A DNA stretch of 64,000 nucleotides from Paracoccus methylovorus (GCF_016919705.1 NZ_CP070371.1:463501-527500); one strand, 5' to 3'. Shown: positions 1 through 9,852, counted from the first letter of the stretch. The notes: generated by a model not told the origin, from the sequence alone. Numbers and translations: made by a program.

Positions 1-2
1 GC

Positions 3-701
3 TCGGGGCGCTATCTGTCCTTTGGCGCCTATCCGCTGGAGGGTGGCCACGGCTTTGCCCCCGGCATCTGGGATGGCGGGGCGCAGCCTCTCGACATCGC
101 GGCGATCAGCGAGGATTTGTCGCATAGCTGGATGCTGGGGCCTGCGGCTCATCCGGCCCAGGGCGTGACCGATCCCGACGAGGATATGCGCGACACCGCC
201 TATAGCTGGTGCAAGGCCCCCAGACTGGCCGGGCGCACCATGGAAACCGGCGCGCTGGCCCGGCAGGTGATCGACGGCCATCCGCTGGCGCTGGATCTGG
301 TCCGCGATGGCGGCGGCGGGGTGCTGGCGCGGGTGGCGGGGCGTTTGCTGGAACTGGCGCGCAGTCAGGTTCTGATGGAGGATCTGGCGCGCGGGATCGT
401 GCCCGAGGCCCGCTTCATGGCCGGCCCCCTGAAAATCAGCGACGGGATCGGCGAAGGGCTGGTCGAGGCCGCGCGCGGCGCGCTTGGCCATTGGCTGAGG
501 ATCGAAGGCGGGCGGATCGCCTCGTATCAGATCGTCGCTCCGACCACCTGGAACTTCAGCCCGCGCGACGCCGGCGGCGTGCCCGGCCCGGTCGAGGCGG
601 CGCTTGAGGGGCTTGTGGTGCAGCCGGGCGAGACGACCCCGCTCAGCGTGCAGCATGTGGTGCGCAGCTTTGATCCGTGCATGGTGTGCACCGTGCATTG
701 A
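3..701 (+). CDS. hupV: Regulatory (H2-sensing) [NiFe] hydrogenase large subunit HupV, 3' part
   Basis: C-terminal 232 residues; the window opens inside the gene. HupUV is the cytoplasmic H2 sensor that signals through kinase HupT to HupR (hupR is at 12.9 kb; hupT and hupU would lie left of the window). Large-subunit blocks are visible (RYLSFGAYPL at the start, GALGHWLRIEGGRI and PTTWNFSPRD near the end). The protein stops exactly at the His of DPCMVCTVH, so there is no C-terminal peptide to cleave, unlike HupL in this window. That absence is the known hallmark of sensor hydrogenases. hypF follows after 20 bp. Confidence 0.9.
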   Translation, partial: SGRYLSFGAYPLEGGHGFAPGIWDGGAQPLDIAAISEDLSHSWMLGPAAHPAQGVTDPDEDMRDTAYSWCKAPRLAGRTMETGALARQVIDGHPLALDLVRDGGGGVLARVAGRLLELARSQVLMEDLARGIVPEARFMAGPLKISDGIGEGLVEAARGALGHWLRIEGGRIASYQIVAPTTWNFSPRDAGGVPGPVEAALEGLVVQPGETTPLSVQHVVRSFDPCMVCTVH

Positions 702-721
702 GGAAGGAGTGCCCGCCGGAC

Positions 722-2971
722 ATGACTTTGCCGACCATGGAACAGGGCTTCGCCATCCGGGTGCGCGGGCAGGTGCAGGGGGTCGGCTTCCGGCCCTTTG
801 TCTGGCGGCTGGCGCGGGCGGCAGGGTTGCGCGGCGAAGTTCTGAACGATGCCGAAGGGGTCCTGATCCGTCTGGTCGCGCAGGATTGCGGCGACTTCAT
901 CGCGGCCTTGCGCGCGGATAGGCCGCCTCTGGCCAGAATCGACGCGATCGAGGCCGTGCCACAGGTTTTTGCCGCGATGCCCGAGGGGTTTTCCATCGTG
1001 GCCAGCACGGGCACAGGCGCCGAAACGCGGGTCACGCCCGATGCCGCGACCTGCCCGGAATGCCGGGCTGAGGTCTTTGCGCCCGGTAGGCGGCAGGGCT
1101 ATGCCTTTACCAACTGCACCCATTGCGGGCCGCGCTATACGATCCTGCGCGAACTGCCCTATGACCGGGCGCGAACCACGATGGCGGGCTTTGATCTTTG
1201 CCCCGATTGTGCCGCCGAATATGCCGATCCCGCCGACCGTCGCTTTCACGCGCAACCCATCGCCTGCCCGGCCTGCGGCCCAAACCTGTGGTATGAGGCC
1301 GGGGGAAAAGAGGTCGCGGGCGATCCGGTCGCATTGGCGGTGGCGGCGCTGAAGGCGGGGCAGGTCGTCGCGGTCAAGGGGCTGGGCGGCTTTCACCTTG
1401 CCTGCGATGCGGCCGATGCCAGGGCCGTGGCGCTGTTGCGGGCGCGCAAAAGGCGGCCGTCGAAGCCCTTTGCCCTGATGGGGACCGAGGCGATGATCTG
1501 CGCCCATGCGACGCCGTCCGAGGCTTGCTGGCGATTGTTGCGCGACCCGGCGGCGCCGGTGGTGCTGGTGCCCGCCCGGGGCACATTGCCCGAGGATGTG
1601 GCGCCGGGGATGCGCGCGCTTGGCGTCATGCTGCCCTATACGCCTCTGCATCACCTGCTGATTGCCGCTTTCGGGGGGATGCTGGTGATGACCTCGGGCA
1701 ATCTTTCGGGCGCCCCGCAGGTCACCGGCAATGACGAGGCGCGCAAGGCGCTGGCGCGCTTTGCCGATGGTTTCCTGATGCACAACCGCGAGATTGCGCG
1801 GCGGCTGGATGACGGGGTCGAGCGCGCCGATCCGCCAATGGTGATCCGCCGCGCCCGTGGGCGGGTGCCGGGCACGCTGCCCCTGCCGCCGGGGTTTGAC
1901 GGAGCGCCTCGGGTGCTGGCCTTTGGTGGTCAGATGAAGGCGGCGATCTGCCTGACCAAGAACGGTCAGGCGATGGTGTCGCAGCATCTGGGCGATCTGG
2001 ACGATGCCGAGACCGCGCTGGAATACGACCGCACCCTGCGCGATCTGGCGGCCCTGTTCGACCATGCCCCCGAACTGGCCGCCTGTGACCCGCATCCGGG
2101 CTATCGCGCCACGATAGCGGCCGAAGGCGCGGGCCTGCCGCTGATCCGGGTCTGGCACCATCATGCGCATCTGGCCTCGTGTCTTGGCGATAATCTCTGG
2201 CCACTGGACGGCGGCAGGGTGGCGGGGATCGTGATGGACGGGCTTGGCCTTGGACCGGAAGGCGCGATCTGGGGCGGCGAGGTGTTGCTGGGCGATTATA
2301 CCGGGTTCGAGCGCGTCGCGCATCTGGCCCCCGCCCCCTTGCCGGGCGGCGACAGCGCCAGTCGAGAGCCCTGGCGCAATGCGCTGGCGCGTCTGGATCA
2401 GGCGGGGCTTTCAGCCGTGGCGGATCGGCTTTTCCCGGCCGCGCCCCGCGCTCTTCTGCGGCAGGCGGCCCGTGCGGGGGTGAATGCGCCACAATCATCC
2501 TCGGCCGGGCGGCTGTTCGATGCCTTTGCGGCGCTTGCGGGCTTTGCCGGGGCGCAGAGTTACGAGGGCGAGGCCGCGATGCGGCTGGAGGCCATGGCGT
2601 GCCCTGCTTCGCCCTATCCGTTTGACTGCCGGGATGGGGGGGTGATTGACCCCGCGCCGATGTTTCGCGCCGCCGCCACCGATCTGGCGGCAGGGCGCGA
2701 TCCGGGCGAAATGGCGGGGGCCTTTCATGCCGGGCTGGCGCGTGCCTTCTGCGCGCCGGCCCGCGCGCTGGTCCAGAGCGGCAGAGCGCAGGCGGTGGCC
2801 CTGTCGGGCGGTGTGCTTCAGAATGCTTTCTTTTTGCGCGAATGTCTGGCGGCGCTGGATGGTCTGCCGGTCTTGCTGCATCGCCAGATACCGGCCAATG
2901 ACGGAGGGCTTGCTTTCGGTCAGGCTCTGGTTGCTGCGGCGCAGCATATGGCTGCGGCGAAAAGCTTGTAA
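722..2971 (+). CDS. hypF: Carbamoyltransferase HypF, [NiFe] hydrogenase maturation
   Basis: HypF makes the cyanide ligand precursor: it transfers the carbamoyl group of carbamoyl phosphate, via a carbamoyl-adenylate, to the C-terminal Cys of HypE. The 749-residue product has the family's order and size: N-terminal acylphosphatase domain (RGQVQGVGFRPFV near residue 20), two zinc-finger pairs (CPEC/CTHC, then CPDC/CPAC, about residues 105-185), a YrdC-like domain (KGLGGFHLACDA, KRRPSKPFALM, SGNLSGAPQ), and a Kae1-like domain with the metal-binding block WHHHAHLAS. The ATG at 722 is chosen because AGGAAGGAG lies 12 nt upstream. An in-frame upstream start at 677 would lie inside hupV. Position between hupV and hupSL matches Rhodobacter capsulatus. 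Confidence 0.93.
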   Translation: MTLPTMEQGFAIRVRGQVQGVGFRPFVWRLARAAGLRGEVLNDAEGVLIRLVAQDCGDFIAALRADRPPLARIDAIEAVPQVFAAMPEGFSIVASTGTGAETRVTPDAATCPECRAEVFAPGRRQGYAFTNCTHCGPRYTILRELPYDRARTTMAGFDLCPDCAAEYADPADRRFHAQPIACPACGPNLWYEAGGKEVAGDPVALAVAALKAGQVVAVKGLGGFHLACDAADARAVALLRARKRRPSKPFALMGTEAMICAHATPSEACWRLLRDPAAPVVLVPARGTLPEDVAPGMRALGVMLPYTPLHHLLIAAFGGMLVMTSGNLSGAPQVTGNDEARKALARFADGFLMHNREIARRLDDGVERADPPMVIRRARGRVPGTLPLPPGFDGAPRVLAFGGQMKAAICLTKNGQAMVSQHLGDLDDAETALEYDRTLRDLAALFDHAPELAACDPHPGYRATIAAEGAGLPLIRVWHHHAHLASCLGDNLWPLDGGRVAGIVMDGLGLGPEGAIWGGEVLLGDYTGFERVAHLAPAPLPGGDSASREPWRNALARLDQAGLSAVADRLFPAAPRALLRQAARAGVNAPQSSSAGRLFDAFAALAGFAGAQSYEGEAAMRLEAMACPASPYPFDCRDGGVIDPAPMFRAAATDLAAGRDPGEMAGAFHAGLARAFCAPARALVQSGRAQAVALSGGVLQNAFFLRECLAALDGLPVLLHRQIPANDGGLAFGQALVAAAQHMAAAKSL

Positions 2972-3173
2972 CCGTCAGGCGCGTCCTCTGGCTGGATGCT
3001 GGCCATCCGGCCAATGTTGAAAATATCTCATGGCATTGAAAATGTTTAAGAAAATGTAATTCTCCATCTGCGACATTCTGTCATTGCCCTGGGCCCTCCT
3101 GCCTTGGCATGCCTTGAAAGACCACGCGAAGGTCCGCGCAGCCGGGCCGCCAGGCTGAGAGGAGGAGGACGTC
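2972..3173 (+). promoter_or_regulatory. hupS upstream region with AT-rich direct repeat
   Basis: This 202-bp gap is the largest in the first 7.4 kb and must carry the hupSL promoter. It has an AT-rich core (3015-3060) with the octamer TTGAAAAT at 3017-3024 and again at 3036-3043, 19 bp apart start to start. In R. capsulatus, HupR binds TTG-N5-CAA and IHF assists. No exact TTG-N5-CAA and no convincing -24/-12 sigma-54 element is present here. The repeat is what I see; a binding role is inference. Confidence 0.45.
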
Positions 3174-4259
3174 TTGTCGCAAATCGAGACTTTCTACGAT
3201 GTTATGCGCCGGCAGGGGATCACCCGCCGCAGTTTCATGAAATACTGCTCGCTGACAGCAGCGGCGCTTGGCCTTGGCCCGGCTTTCGTGCCCAAAATCG
3301 CCCATGCGATGGAAACCAAGCCCCGCACGCCGGTGATCTGGGTGCATGGTCTGGAATGCACCTGCTGCTCGGAAAGCTTCATCCGCTCGGCCCATCCGCT
3401 GGCCAAGGATGTCGTGCTGTCGATGATCAGCCTTGACTATGACGATACGCTGATGGCCGCTGCCGGCCATGCCGCCGAGGCGGCCTTCAAGGACACCATC
3501 CAGAAATACAAGGGCCAGTATATCCTTGCCGTCGAGGGAAACCCGCCGTTGAACGAAGACGGGATGTATTGCATCACCGGCGGCAAGCCATTTGTCGAAA
3601 AGCTGCGCCATGCGGCCAGGGACGCCAAGGCGATCATTTCATGGGGGGCTTGCGCGTCCTATGGCTGCGTCCAGGCGGCCGCGCCGAACCCGACGCGGGC
3701 GACGCCGGTCCACAAGGTCATCCTCGACAAGCCGATCATCAAGGTGCCGGGCTGCCCGCCCATCGCCGAGGTGATGACCGGCGTCATCACCTATATGCTG
3801 ACCTTCGACCGCATGCCCGAGCTTGATCGTCAGGGCCGGCCGAAGATGTTCTACAGCCAGCGCATCCACGACAAATGCTATCGCCGCCCGCATTTCGACG
3901 CCGGCCAGTTTGTCGAGCATTGGGACGACGAAAACGCCAAGAAGGGCTATTGCCTTTACAAGATGGGCTGCAAGGGCCCGACCACCTATAACGCCTGCTC
4001 GACCGTGCGCTGGAACGAGGGCGTTTCGTTTCCGATCCAGTCGGGCCATGGCTGCATCGGCTGTTCCGAAGACGGGTTCTGGGATCAGGGTTCGTTCTAT
4101 GACCGGCTGACCAATATCAAGGCCTTCGGGGTCGAGGCCAATGCCGACAAGCTGGGCGGCATCGCGGCGGGTGCAGTCGGTGGGGCCGTCGCGGTCCATG
4201 CCGCGATTTCGGCGCTGAAACGGGCGCAGAAGAAGACCCAGGACAAGGTGGAGGCCTAG
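3174..4259 (+). CDS. hupS: Uptake [NiFe] hydrogenase small subunit HupS with Tat signal
   Basis: Fe-S electron-transfer subunit of the membrane-bound H2-uptake hydrogenase, exported with HupL to the periplasmic face. The 361-residue product starts with a twin-arginine signal ([14 protein letters not shown], then a hydrophobic stretch ending near AHA). Mature-protein cysteines follow, including ECTCCSESF for the proximal cluster, GCPP and [12 protein letters not shown] Gly/Ala-rich hydrophobic segment near the C terminus ([18 protein letters not shown]) is the membrane anchor that contacts HupC. The start codon is TTG, chosen for the strong GAGGAGGAGGA just upstream and because the signal peptide begins there. 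hupL follows after 3 bp. Confidence 0.94.
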   Translation: MSQIETFYDVMRRQGITRRSFMKYCSLTAAALGLGPAFVPKIAHAMETKPRTPVIWVHGLECTCCSESFIRSAHPLAKDVVLSMISLDYDDTLMAAAGHAAEAAFKDTIQKYKGQYILAVEGNPPLNEDGMYCITGGKPFVEKLRHAARDAKAIISWGACASYGCVQAAAPNPTRATPVHKVILDKPIIKVPGCPPIAEVMTGVITYMLTFDRMPELDRQGRPKMFYSQRIHDKCYRRPHFDAGQFVEHWDDENAKKGYCLYKMGCKGPTTYNACSTVRWNEGVSFPIQSGHGCIGCSEDGFWDQGSFYDRLTNIKAFGVEANADKLGGIAAGAVGGAVAVHAAISALKRAQKKTQDKVEA

Positions 4260-4262
4260 GCC

Positions 4263-6056
4263 ATGACGATCAACACGCCGAATGGCTATACCCTCGACAA
4301 TTCCGGGCGCCGCATCGTGGTGGACCCGGTCACCCGGATCGAAGGGCATATGCGCTGCGAGGTCAACGTGGATGATCAGGGTGTCATCCGCAACGCGGTC
4401 TCGACCGGGACGATGTGGCGCGGGCTGGAGGTCATCCTGAAAGGGCGCGACCCGCGCGACGCCTGGGCCTTTGTCGAGCGGATCTGCGGCGTCTGCACTG
4501 GCACGCATGCGCTGACCTCGGTGCGCGCGGTCGAGGATGCGCTTGGGATCATGATCCCCGACAATGCCAACTCGATCCGCAACATGATGCAGCTGGCGCT
4601 GGAGATCCACGATCATATCGTGCATTTCTATCACCTGCATGCGCTGGACTGGGTGAATCCGGTCAATGCCCTGCGCGCCGACCCCAAGGCGACCAGCGAA
4701 TTGCAGCAGATGGTCTCGCCCTCGCATCCGATGTCATCGCCGGGCTATTTCCGCGATGTGCAGAACCGGCTGAAGAAATTCGTCGAATCCGGGCAACTGG
4801 GGCTGTTCAAGAACGGCTATTGGGACAATCCGGCCTATCTTCTGCCGCCCGAAGCCGATCTGATGGCGACGACTCACTATCTGGAGGCGCTTGATCTGCA
4901 AAAGGAAATCGTCAAGGTCCATACGATCTTTGGCGGCAAGAACCCGCATCCGAACTGGCTGGTGGGCGGGGTGCCATGCCCGATCAATATCGACGGCACC
5001 GGATCTGTCGGCGCGATCAATATGGAGCGGCTGAACCTCGTCTCCTCGATCATTGATCTGTGCGACGAGTTCAACAAGAACGTCTATATTCCCGATGTGA
5101 TCGCCATCGGCGGCTTTTACAAAAGCTGGCTTTACGGGGGCGGGCTGTCGTCGCAGGCGGTCATGGCCTATGGCGACATTCCCGAGAACCCGAATGACTT
5201 TTCGCCCGAGCAACTGCATTTGCCGCGCGGCGCGATCATCAACGGCAATCTCAACGAGGTGCATGACGTCGATCCGCGCGACCCCGAGCAGGTGCAGGAA
5301 TTCGTCGACCACTCCTGGTATTCCTATGGCGAGCCGGGCCGCGGCCTGCATCCTTGGGATGGGGAAACCAATCCGAAATTCGAGCTGGGGCCGAATCACA
5401 AGGGCACAAAAACCCGCATCGAACAACTGGATGAATCCGCAAAATATTCCTGGATCAAGGCGCCGCGCTGGCGGGGGCACGCGATGGAGGTCGGCCCGCT
5501 TGCGCGCTATATCATCGGCTATGCCAAGGGACATGAGGATATCAAAAATCAGGTCGATGGCCTACTGAGAACCATGGATCTGCCCTTCGAGGCGCTGTTC
5601 TCGACTTTGGGGCGCACGGCGGCGCGGGCGCTGGAATCGGAATATTGCGGGCGCCTGCAGCGGCATTTCTTCGACAAGATGGTGCGGAACATCAAGAATG
5701 GCGATCAAAGCACCGCCAATGTCGAGAAATGGGACCCCTCGACATGGCCGAAAGAGGCCAAGGGTGTCGGCATGACCGAGGCGCCGCGGGGCGCGCTTGG
5801 CCACTGGATCCGCATCAAGGATGGCCGGATCGAGAATTATCAATGCGTGGTGCCGACCACCTGGAACGGCTCGCCCCGCGACAGTCAGGGCAATATCGGG
5901 GCCTTCGAGGCCAGCCTGATGAACACGCCGATGGAACGCCCGGACGAGCCGGTCGAAATCCTGCGCACGCTGCACAGTTTCGACCCCTGCCTTGCCTGCT
6001 CGACCCATGTCATGTCACCGGATGGCGACGAGCTTGCCACCGTCAAAATTCGCTGA
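4263..6056 (+). CDS. hupL: Uptake [NiFe] hydrogenase large subunit HupL
   Basis: Catalytic subunit holding the Ni-Fe(CN)2CO centre; it oxidises H2 and passes electrons to HupS. Product is 597 residues, normal for the family. The N-proximal Ni-ligand motif [12 protein letters not shown] is near residue 75 and the C-terminal one is [10 protein letters not shown] 15-residue tail (VMSPDG...KIR) follows that His and is the peptide removed by HupD after Ni insertion. This differs from the sensor subunit HupV at the window start, which ends at the His. It is cotranslocated with HupS through the Tat signal of the small subunit. Translationally close to hupS (3 bp) and 15 bp before hupE. Confidence 0.96.
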   Translation: MTINTPNGYTLDNSGRRIVVDPVTRIEGHMRCEVNVDDQGVIRNAVSTGTMWRGLEVILKGRDPRDAWAFVERICGVCTGTHALTSVRAVEDALGIMIPDNANSIRNMMQLALEIHDHIVHFYHLHALDWVNPVNALRADPKATSELQQMVSPSHPMSSPGYFRDVQNRLKKFVESGQLGLFKNGYWDNPAYLLPPEADLMATTHYLEALDLQKEIVKVHTIFGGKNPHPNWLVGGVPCPINIDGTGSVGAINMERLNLVSSIIDLCDEFNKNVYIPDVIAIGGFYKSWLYGGGLSSQAVMAYGDIPENPNDFSPEQLHLPRGAIINGNLNEVHDVDPRDPEQVQEFVDHSWYSYGEPGRGLHPWDGETNPKFELGPNHKGTKTRIEQLDESAKYSWIKAPRWRGHAMEVGPLARYIIGYAKGHEDIKNQVDGLLRTMDLPFEALFSTLGRTAARALESEYCGRLQRHFFDKMVRNIKNGDQSTANVEKWDPSTWPKEAKGVGMTEAPRGALGHWIRIKDGRIENYQCVVPTTWNGSPRDSQGNIGAFEASLMNTPMERPDEPVEILRTLHSFDPCLACSTHVMSPDGDELATVKIR

Positions 6057-6071
6057 GAAAGGGACGATCCA

Positions 6072-6656
6072 ATGAAAAAACTGACGCTGGCCACGCTGGT
6101 CGCACTCATGGGCTCACCCGTTCTGGCCCATACCGGGGTCGGAGAGACCTCGGGCTTCATGGCCGGGCTCTCGCATCCGATCTTTGGGCCGGATCACCTG
6201 CTGGCGATGCTGGCGGTGGGGCTGTGGTCGGGCTTTGTCCTGCCGCATCGCTTCTGGCTGGGGGCGGCGACCTTCATGGGCGCGATGGCCGTGGGGGCGT
6301 TGATTTCATGGGCCGGGCTCCCGATTCCGATGGTGGAAACCTGGATCGTGCTGTCGGTCGTGGCGTTCGGTCTGTTGACCGCGCTTTCGCGCCGCGGGCA
6401 ATCCGACCAGATCACCTTTGCCTCGCTGGCCGCGATCGCCCTGTTCGCCATGTGCCACGGCCATGCTCATGCGACCGAGGCGCATGGCAATGCGGCAGGC
6501 TATATGCTTGGCTTCCTGATCTCGACGGCGGCGCTGCATATCGTCGGCATTTTCATCGCCCGCACGATCTCGAACGCCACGGCGGCCAGAATGGTGCAGG
6601 CGGCAACCGGCACCGGGATCGCCATGGCGGGCCTTGCCCTGATGGCCGCCGGGTGA
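6072..6656 (+). CDS. hupE: HupE/UreJ-family membrane protein, likely Ni2+ permease
   Basis: Polytopic inner-membrane protein of 194 residues with a cleavable-looking signal (MKKLTLATLVALMGSPVLA, mature start HTGVGE) and several hydrophobic segments. The family signature HPIFGPDHLLAM is at about residues 34-46, and further His residues lie in a loop (CHGHAHATEAHGN). HupE/UreJ proteins are linked to nickel supply for hydrogenase or urease; HupE of Rhizobium leguminosarum mediates Ni2+ uptake. Its place between hupL and hupC departs from the R. capsulatus order and fits a role in metal supply for HupL. Ni specificity is inferred from the family. Confidence 0.85.
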   Translation: MKKLTLATLVALMGSPVLAHTGVGETSGFMAGLSHPIFGPDHLLAMLAVGLWSGFVLPHRFWLGAATFMGAMAVGALISWAGLPIPMVETWIVLSVVAFGLLTALSRRGQSDQITFASLAAIALFAMCHGHAHATEAHGNAAGYMLGFLISTAALHIVGIFIARTISNATAARMVQAATGTGIAMAGLALMAAG

Positions 6657-6660
6657 TGCC

Positions 6661-7407
6661 ATGAGCGACATCCATTCCGGCGATGATCCTGTCTTCGAGG
6701 GTCGCCCCCTGGGCGCCCCTGATCGGGCCAGCCGGCAAACCTCGGTCTATGTCTACGAGGCGCCGGTCCGCATCTGGCACTGGATCAACGCGGCCTGCAT
6801 CATGGTCCTGTGCGTGACCGGCTGGCTGATCGGCAGCCCGCCGCCCTCGATGCAGATCGCCGAAGCCTATGACCAGTTTGTCTTCGGCTATATCCGCTTT
6901 GCCCATTTCGCGGCCGCGATGATCCTGACGGTCGGCTTTTTCGGCCGTCTCTACTGGGCGCTGATCGGCAATCACCATGCAAAGCAGCTTTTCTATGTGC
7001 CGATCTTCTCGCGCCGGTTCTGGGCAGAGCTGCTGTTCGAGCTGCGCTGGTATTTCTTTCTGGAAAAAGAGCCAAAGAAATATGTCGGCCACAACCCGTT
7101 GGCGCAGCTTGCGATGTTTCTGTTCATGACGGTCGGTCTGACTTTCATGATCGTCACCGGATTTGCGCTTTATGCCGAAGGGGCGGGCAAGGACAGCATG
7201 TTCCATGCCGTCTTCGGCTGGGTTCAGGACCTTGTTCAGAACACCCAGCGCCTGCACACGCTGCACCATATCGGCATGTGGTGGATCGTGATCTTCATGA
7301 TCATCCATATCTATGTGGCGATCCGCGAAGACATCATGTCGCGCCAGTCGATGGTCTCGACGATGATCTCGGGGCACCGCACCTTCAAGGATGATCGCCC
7401 CGACTGA
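6661..7407 (+). CDS. hupC: Hydrogenase cytochrome b subunit HupC
   Basis: Di-haem cytochrome b that anchors HupSL in the membrane and hands electrons from H2 to the quinone pool. The 248-residue protein has four hydrophobic segments and the expected His residues: VRIWHWINAACI at the first helix, FAHFAAA, and LHHIGMWWIVIFMIIHIY in the last helix. The N-terminal ~30 residues are polar and cytoplasmic. It starts 4 bp after hupE. A strong hairpin terminator lies 77 bp after the stop, so this is the last gene of the structural hupSLEC block. Confidence 0.93.
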   Translation: MSDIHSGDDPVFEGRPLGAPDRASRQTSVYVYEAPVRIWHWINAACIMVLCVTGWLIGSPPPSMQIAEAYDQFVFGYIRFAHFAAAMILTVGFFGRLYWALIGNHHAKQLFYVPIFSRRFWAELLFELRWYFFLEKEPKKYVGHNPLAQLAMFLFMTVGLTFMIVTGFALYAEGAGKDSMFHAVFGWVQDLVQNTQRLHTLHHIGMWWIVIFMIIHIYVAIREDIMSRQSMVSTMISGHRTFKDDRPD

Positions 7408-7484
7408 ACGCGGCTGGCGGCAACTGGAAGGATCGTTTCCGGTTTCAGGACAAGTCGGCAGGTCACTTGCCGCACCATATCCAG

Positions 7485-7518
7485 AAATCCCGCCCGCATT
7501 GGCGGGATTTCATTTTTA
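7485..7518 (+). terminator. Hairpin terminator between hupC and hupD
   Basis: AAATCCCGCC (7485-7494) and GGCGGGATTT (7501-7510) form a perfect 10-bp stem with a 6-nt loop, followed by CATTTTTA. This is a good intrinsic terminator or attenuator. It divides the structural genes from the accessory genes, which otherwise run on the same strand. Confidence 0.8.
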
Positions 7519-7654
7519 CATCATCATCTTGCAAGGAATTTCGAGGGTTGCGACTTTTTGTCTCTGCTTTCGGAACTGGTGGCTATACTTTCGGCTCATA
7601 GGGGTGGGGCACATGACCGCACCGCCTGCCAGCAATGCTTCGGGGAGGGGGCAG

Positions 7655-8272
7655 ATGCCAGCGGAAGCGCCTGCAAATATCCTTGTTCTGGGGATCGGCA
7701 ATGTGCTTTGGGCCGATGAGGGCTTCGGGGTGCGCTGCGTCGAAGAGATGGCCGCGCGCCATGCCTTGCCCGAACGGGTGAGGCTGCTTGATGGCGGCAC
7801 GCAGGGGCTGTATCTGCTGCCCTTTCTGGAAGAAGCCGATGCGCTGATCGTCTTTGACGCGGTGGATTACGGACTGCCCCCCGGCACGCTGAAGCTGGTC
7901 GAAGGGGCAGAGGTTCCGGCCTTTCTGGGCGCCAAAAAAATGAGCCTGCACCAGACCGGCTTTCAAGAGGTGATCGCCACCGCCCAGCTGCTGGGGCGTT
8001 GCCCGGCGCAGCTGATGCTGATCGGCTGCCAGCCGGTCGAACTGGAGGATTACGGAGGAGGGCTCCGCCCCGAAGTGGCCGCGCAGATCGACCCTGCCAT
8101 CGGGATTGCGCTGGCGAAGCTGGCCGAATGGGGCGTTCAGGCCGGCGAGGGTGCGACCTCGGGCCAGCTTGCGGATCCGGCGATCCGGCGCGAGGCCTAT
8201 GAGACGGGCCGCCCCGCCGCCTCTGATGCCTGCCGCGAGGGCGATGCGCGCTTTTTCCCGGGGGCCGGCTGA
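7655..8272 (+). CDS. hupD: Hydrogenase maturation endopeptidase HupD
   Basis: HyaD/HybD-family protease that cleaves the C-terminal tail of HupL once nickel is in place. The ~205-residue product begins with the family core [19 protein letters not shown]. Its acidic residue, the Asp of FDAVDYG and the His of SLHQTGFQ correspond to the three nickel-recognition ligands. The ATG at 7655 is preferred because GGAGG (7644-7648) is 6 nt upstream. An in-frame ATG at 7613 has a poorer ribosome site. A candidate -10 (TATACT, 7584-7589) upstream could start a separate transcript after the 7485 terminator. hupF overlaps the stop (TGATG). Confidence 0.92.
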   Translation: MPAEAPANILVLGIGNVLWADEGFGVRCVEEMAARHALPERVRLLDGGTQGLYLLPFLEEADALIVFDAVDYGLPPGTLKLVEGAEVPAFLGAKKMSLHQTGFQEVIATAQLLGRCPAQLMLIGCQPVELEDYGGGLRPEVAAQIDPAIGIALAKLAEWGVQAGEGATSGQLADPAIRREAYETGRPAASDACREGDARFFPGAG

Positions 8273-8583
8273 TGTGCATGGGCATCCCGATGCGGCTGGC
8301 GCAGGTCGACGGCATCGCCGGGCAAAGCGAGGGCGGCGATCTGATCGACCTCAGCCTGACCGCCGATGCGCAAGCCGGCGACTGGGTGCTGACCTTCCTC
8401 GGCACGGCGCATGAGGTGATCGACGCTGACCGCGCCGCACGGATCGCGGCGGCATTGCAGGGGTTGCGGGCGGTCATGGCGGGGGGCGACGCTTCGGGCG
8501 CCTTTGCCGATCTCGAGGGTCGCACCCCGGCGCTTCCGTCCCATCTTCAGGCGGCGCTGGCCGCAGGCCGCAAAACGGGTTGA
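8272..8583 (+). CDS. hupF: HypC-family chaperone HupF
   Basis: Paralogue of HypC (103 residues) with the N-terminal MCMGIP signature whose Cys2 binds the Fe(CN)2CO unit or HupL. In rhizobia HupF protects the immature large subunit under oxygen. It is longer than HypC in this window (94 residues) and has an extra C-terminal segment rich in Ala and Gly. The start codon overlaps the hupD stop by 1 nt, implying translational coupling. Confidence 0.9.
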   Translation: MCMGIPMRLAQVDGIAGQSEGGDLIDLSLTADAQAGDWVLTFLGTAHEVIDADRAARIAAALQGLRAVMAGGDASGAFADLEGRTPALPSHLQAALAAGRKTG

Positions 8584-8586
8584 CCC

Positions 8587-9006
8587 ATGCATGACCATTC
8601 CCACGACATTCTGCACAGCCCCGGCGGGGGCGCCCTGCACCCGCTGCTGGCGCGGCTGGAGGCCGAATTCGGCTGGCCACGCCTGCATTCGCTGCATGAC
8701 GTCGCAGAGTTTACCGCCCGCCCCGGTCTGCATTGCCTGTTCGTTCCGGGCGACCCCGCCCGCAATCTGGAGACGGTGGACGCGGCGGTGATCCTGCCGG
8801 AACTGCGCATGGCCTTTCAGAACGCCTTTGATTGCGCCGTGGTGGATGACGCCATCGAAGCAACGGTCCGCGAAACCCACAGGGCGCTGAAAACGCCGGG
8901 TTTTCTGTTCTTCCGCGATGCCTCTTATCTTGGCTCGATCGAGAAGATCCGCGACTGGAACGATTACATCGCCCGCACCAGCCACATCCTCTCGCTGCCG
9001 GGTTGA
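8587..9006 (+). CDS. hupG: HupG, HyaE-like thioredoxin-fold hydrogenase accessory protein
   Basis: 139-residue acidic protein of the HyaE/HupG family, which has a thioredoxin fold without a CxxC and acts on the Tat-bound small or large subunit during assembly. Recognisable stretches are PGLHCLFVPGDPARNLETVD and the C-terminal block TPGFLFFRDASYLGSI. It lies 3 bp after hupF, in the position known from Rhodobacter and Rhizobium hup clusters. The exact biochemical role in the family is not settled. Confidence 0.85.
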   Translation: MHDHSHDILHSPGGGALHPLLARLEAEFGWPRLHSLHDVAEFTARPGLHCLFVPGDPARNLETVDAAVILPELRMAFQNAFDCAVVDDAIEATVRETHRALKTPGFLFFRDASYLGSIEKIRDWNDYIARTSHILSLPG

Positions 9007-9018
9007 AAGGCAAAGACA

Positions 9019-9852
9019 ATGGCCCAGAATTTTCACCTGCCCCCTGTTGGTTTCGGCCCCGGATCGCAGCCCGACGATGGCGAGGGGCTGGAGTGGCTGC
9101 CGCTGCCCTCCGGGATGCGCACCTATGACATGCATCTGCCCGAGGTCGGGAATGTCGCGCCTCTGGCGCCCGCGCTGGCGATGCTGGCCGAAATCGCCGC
9201 GGCCTGCGATCGTGTGGCCCAGGGGGCGGCGCCGGTGTCGTTCGATCTGTCCGCGCTGGATGCGGCCAACCGGGCGCTGATGGCGGAAACGCTGGGTCAG
9301 GGCGAGGTGTCGCTGCGCGTGCGCGGCGTGCCGGCGGTGGCCGTGCAGGAAAGCGTCTTTGCCGGGGTCTGGGTGCTGAAGGCCGAGGGGATCGACCGGG
9401 TCGAGGTCGCGCCCGTGCCGCAGCTTGCCCTGACGCGGGCGTTCCATGCGCAGCGCCCGGCGATCAGGGCCCTGGCCCCGCGCGCGCCGGGGGTGGTGAA
9501 CGCCCCTGCCTTGCTGGCTGAACTGATGGACAAATCCCTGTCCTGGCGTGGCCCCGGTGATCTGCATGTGGTGAACCTGACCCTGATTCCGCATACCGAA
9601 GAGGATCTGCTCTGGCTCGATCAGGCTCTGGGCGAGGGGTCGGTGACCATCCTGTCGCGCGGCTATGGCAATTGCCGCATCACCGCGACCGCGCAGGATC
9701 GTCTGTGGCGGGTGCAGTTCTTCAACTCGATGGATGTGCTGATCCTCGATACCTTCGAGGTGACCGCCATGCCCGAGGTGGTGCTGGCCGCGCCCGAGGA
9801 TCTGGCGGACAGCGCGGGCCGCATTCGTGAAGTGCTGGGGGCGATCCGATGA
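9019..9852 (+). CDS. hupH: HupH, HyaF-family hydrogenase expression/assembly protein
   Basis: 277-residue protein of the HupH/HyaF family, needed for maturation of exported uptake hydrogenases. Family-like segments are EVGNVAPLAPALAMLAEIAA near the N terminus and LLWLDQALGEGSVTILSRGYGNC followed by WRVQFFNSMDVLILDT in the C-terminal half. No catalytic motif is evident. The stop overlaps hupJ (ATGA), so the two are probably translated together. Confidence 0.87.
   Translation: MAQNFHLPPVGFGPGSQPDDGEGLEWLPLPSGMRTYDMHLPEVGNVAPLAPALAMLAEIAAACDRVAQGAAPVSFDLSALDAANRALMAETLGQGEVSLRVRGVPAVAVQESVFAGVWVLKAEGIDRVEVAPVPQLALTRAFHAQRPAIRALAPRAPGVVNAPALLAELMDKSLSWRGPGDLHVVNLTLIPHTEEDLLWLDQALGEGSVTILSRGYGNCRITATAQDRLWRVQFFNSMDVLILDTFEVTAMPEVVLAAPEDLADSAGRIREVLGAIR

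Noticed and set aside
3101..3120. A possible sigma-54 -24/-12 promoter (TTGGCATGCCTTGAA) upstream of hupS
   Set aside because: The GG is not followed by GC at the required spacing, and HupR in this window lacks the GAFTGA loop needed for sigma-54.
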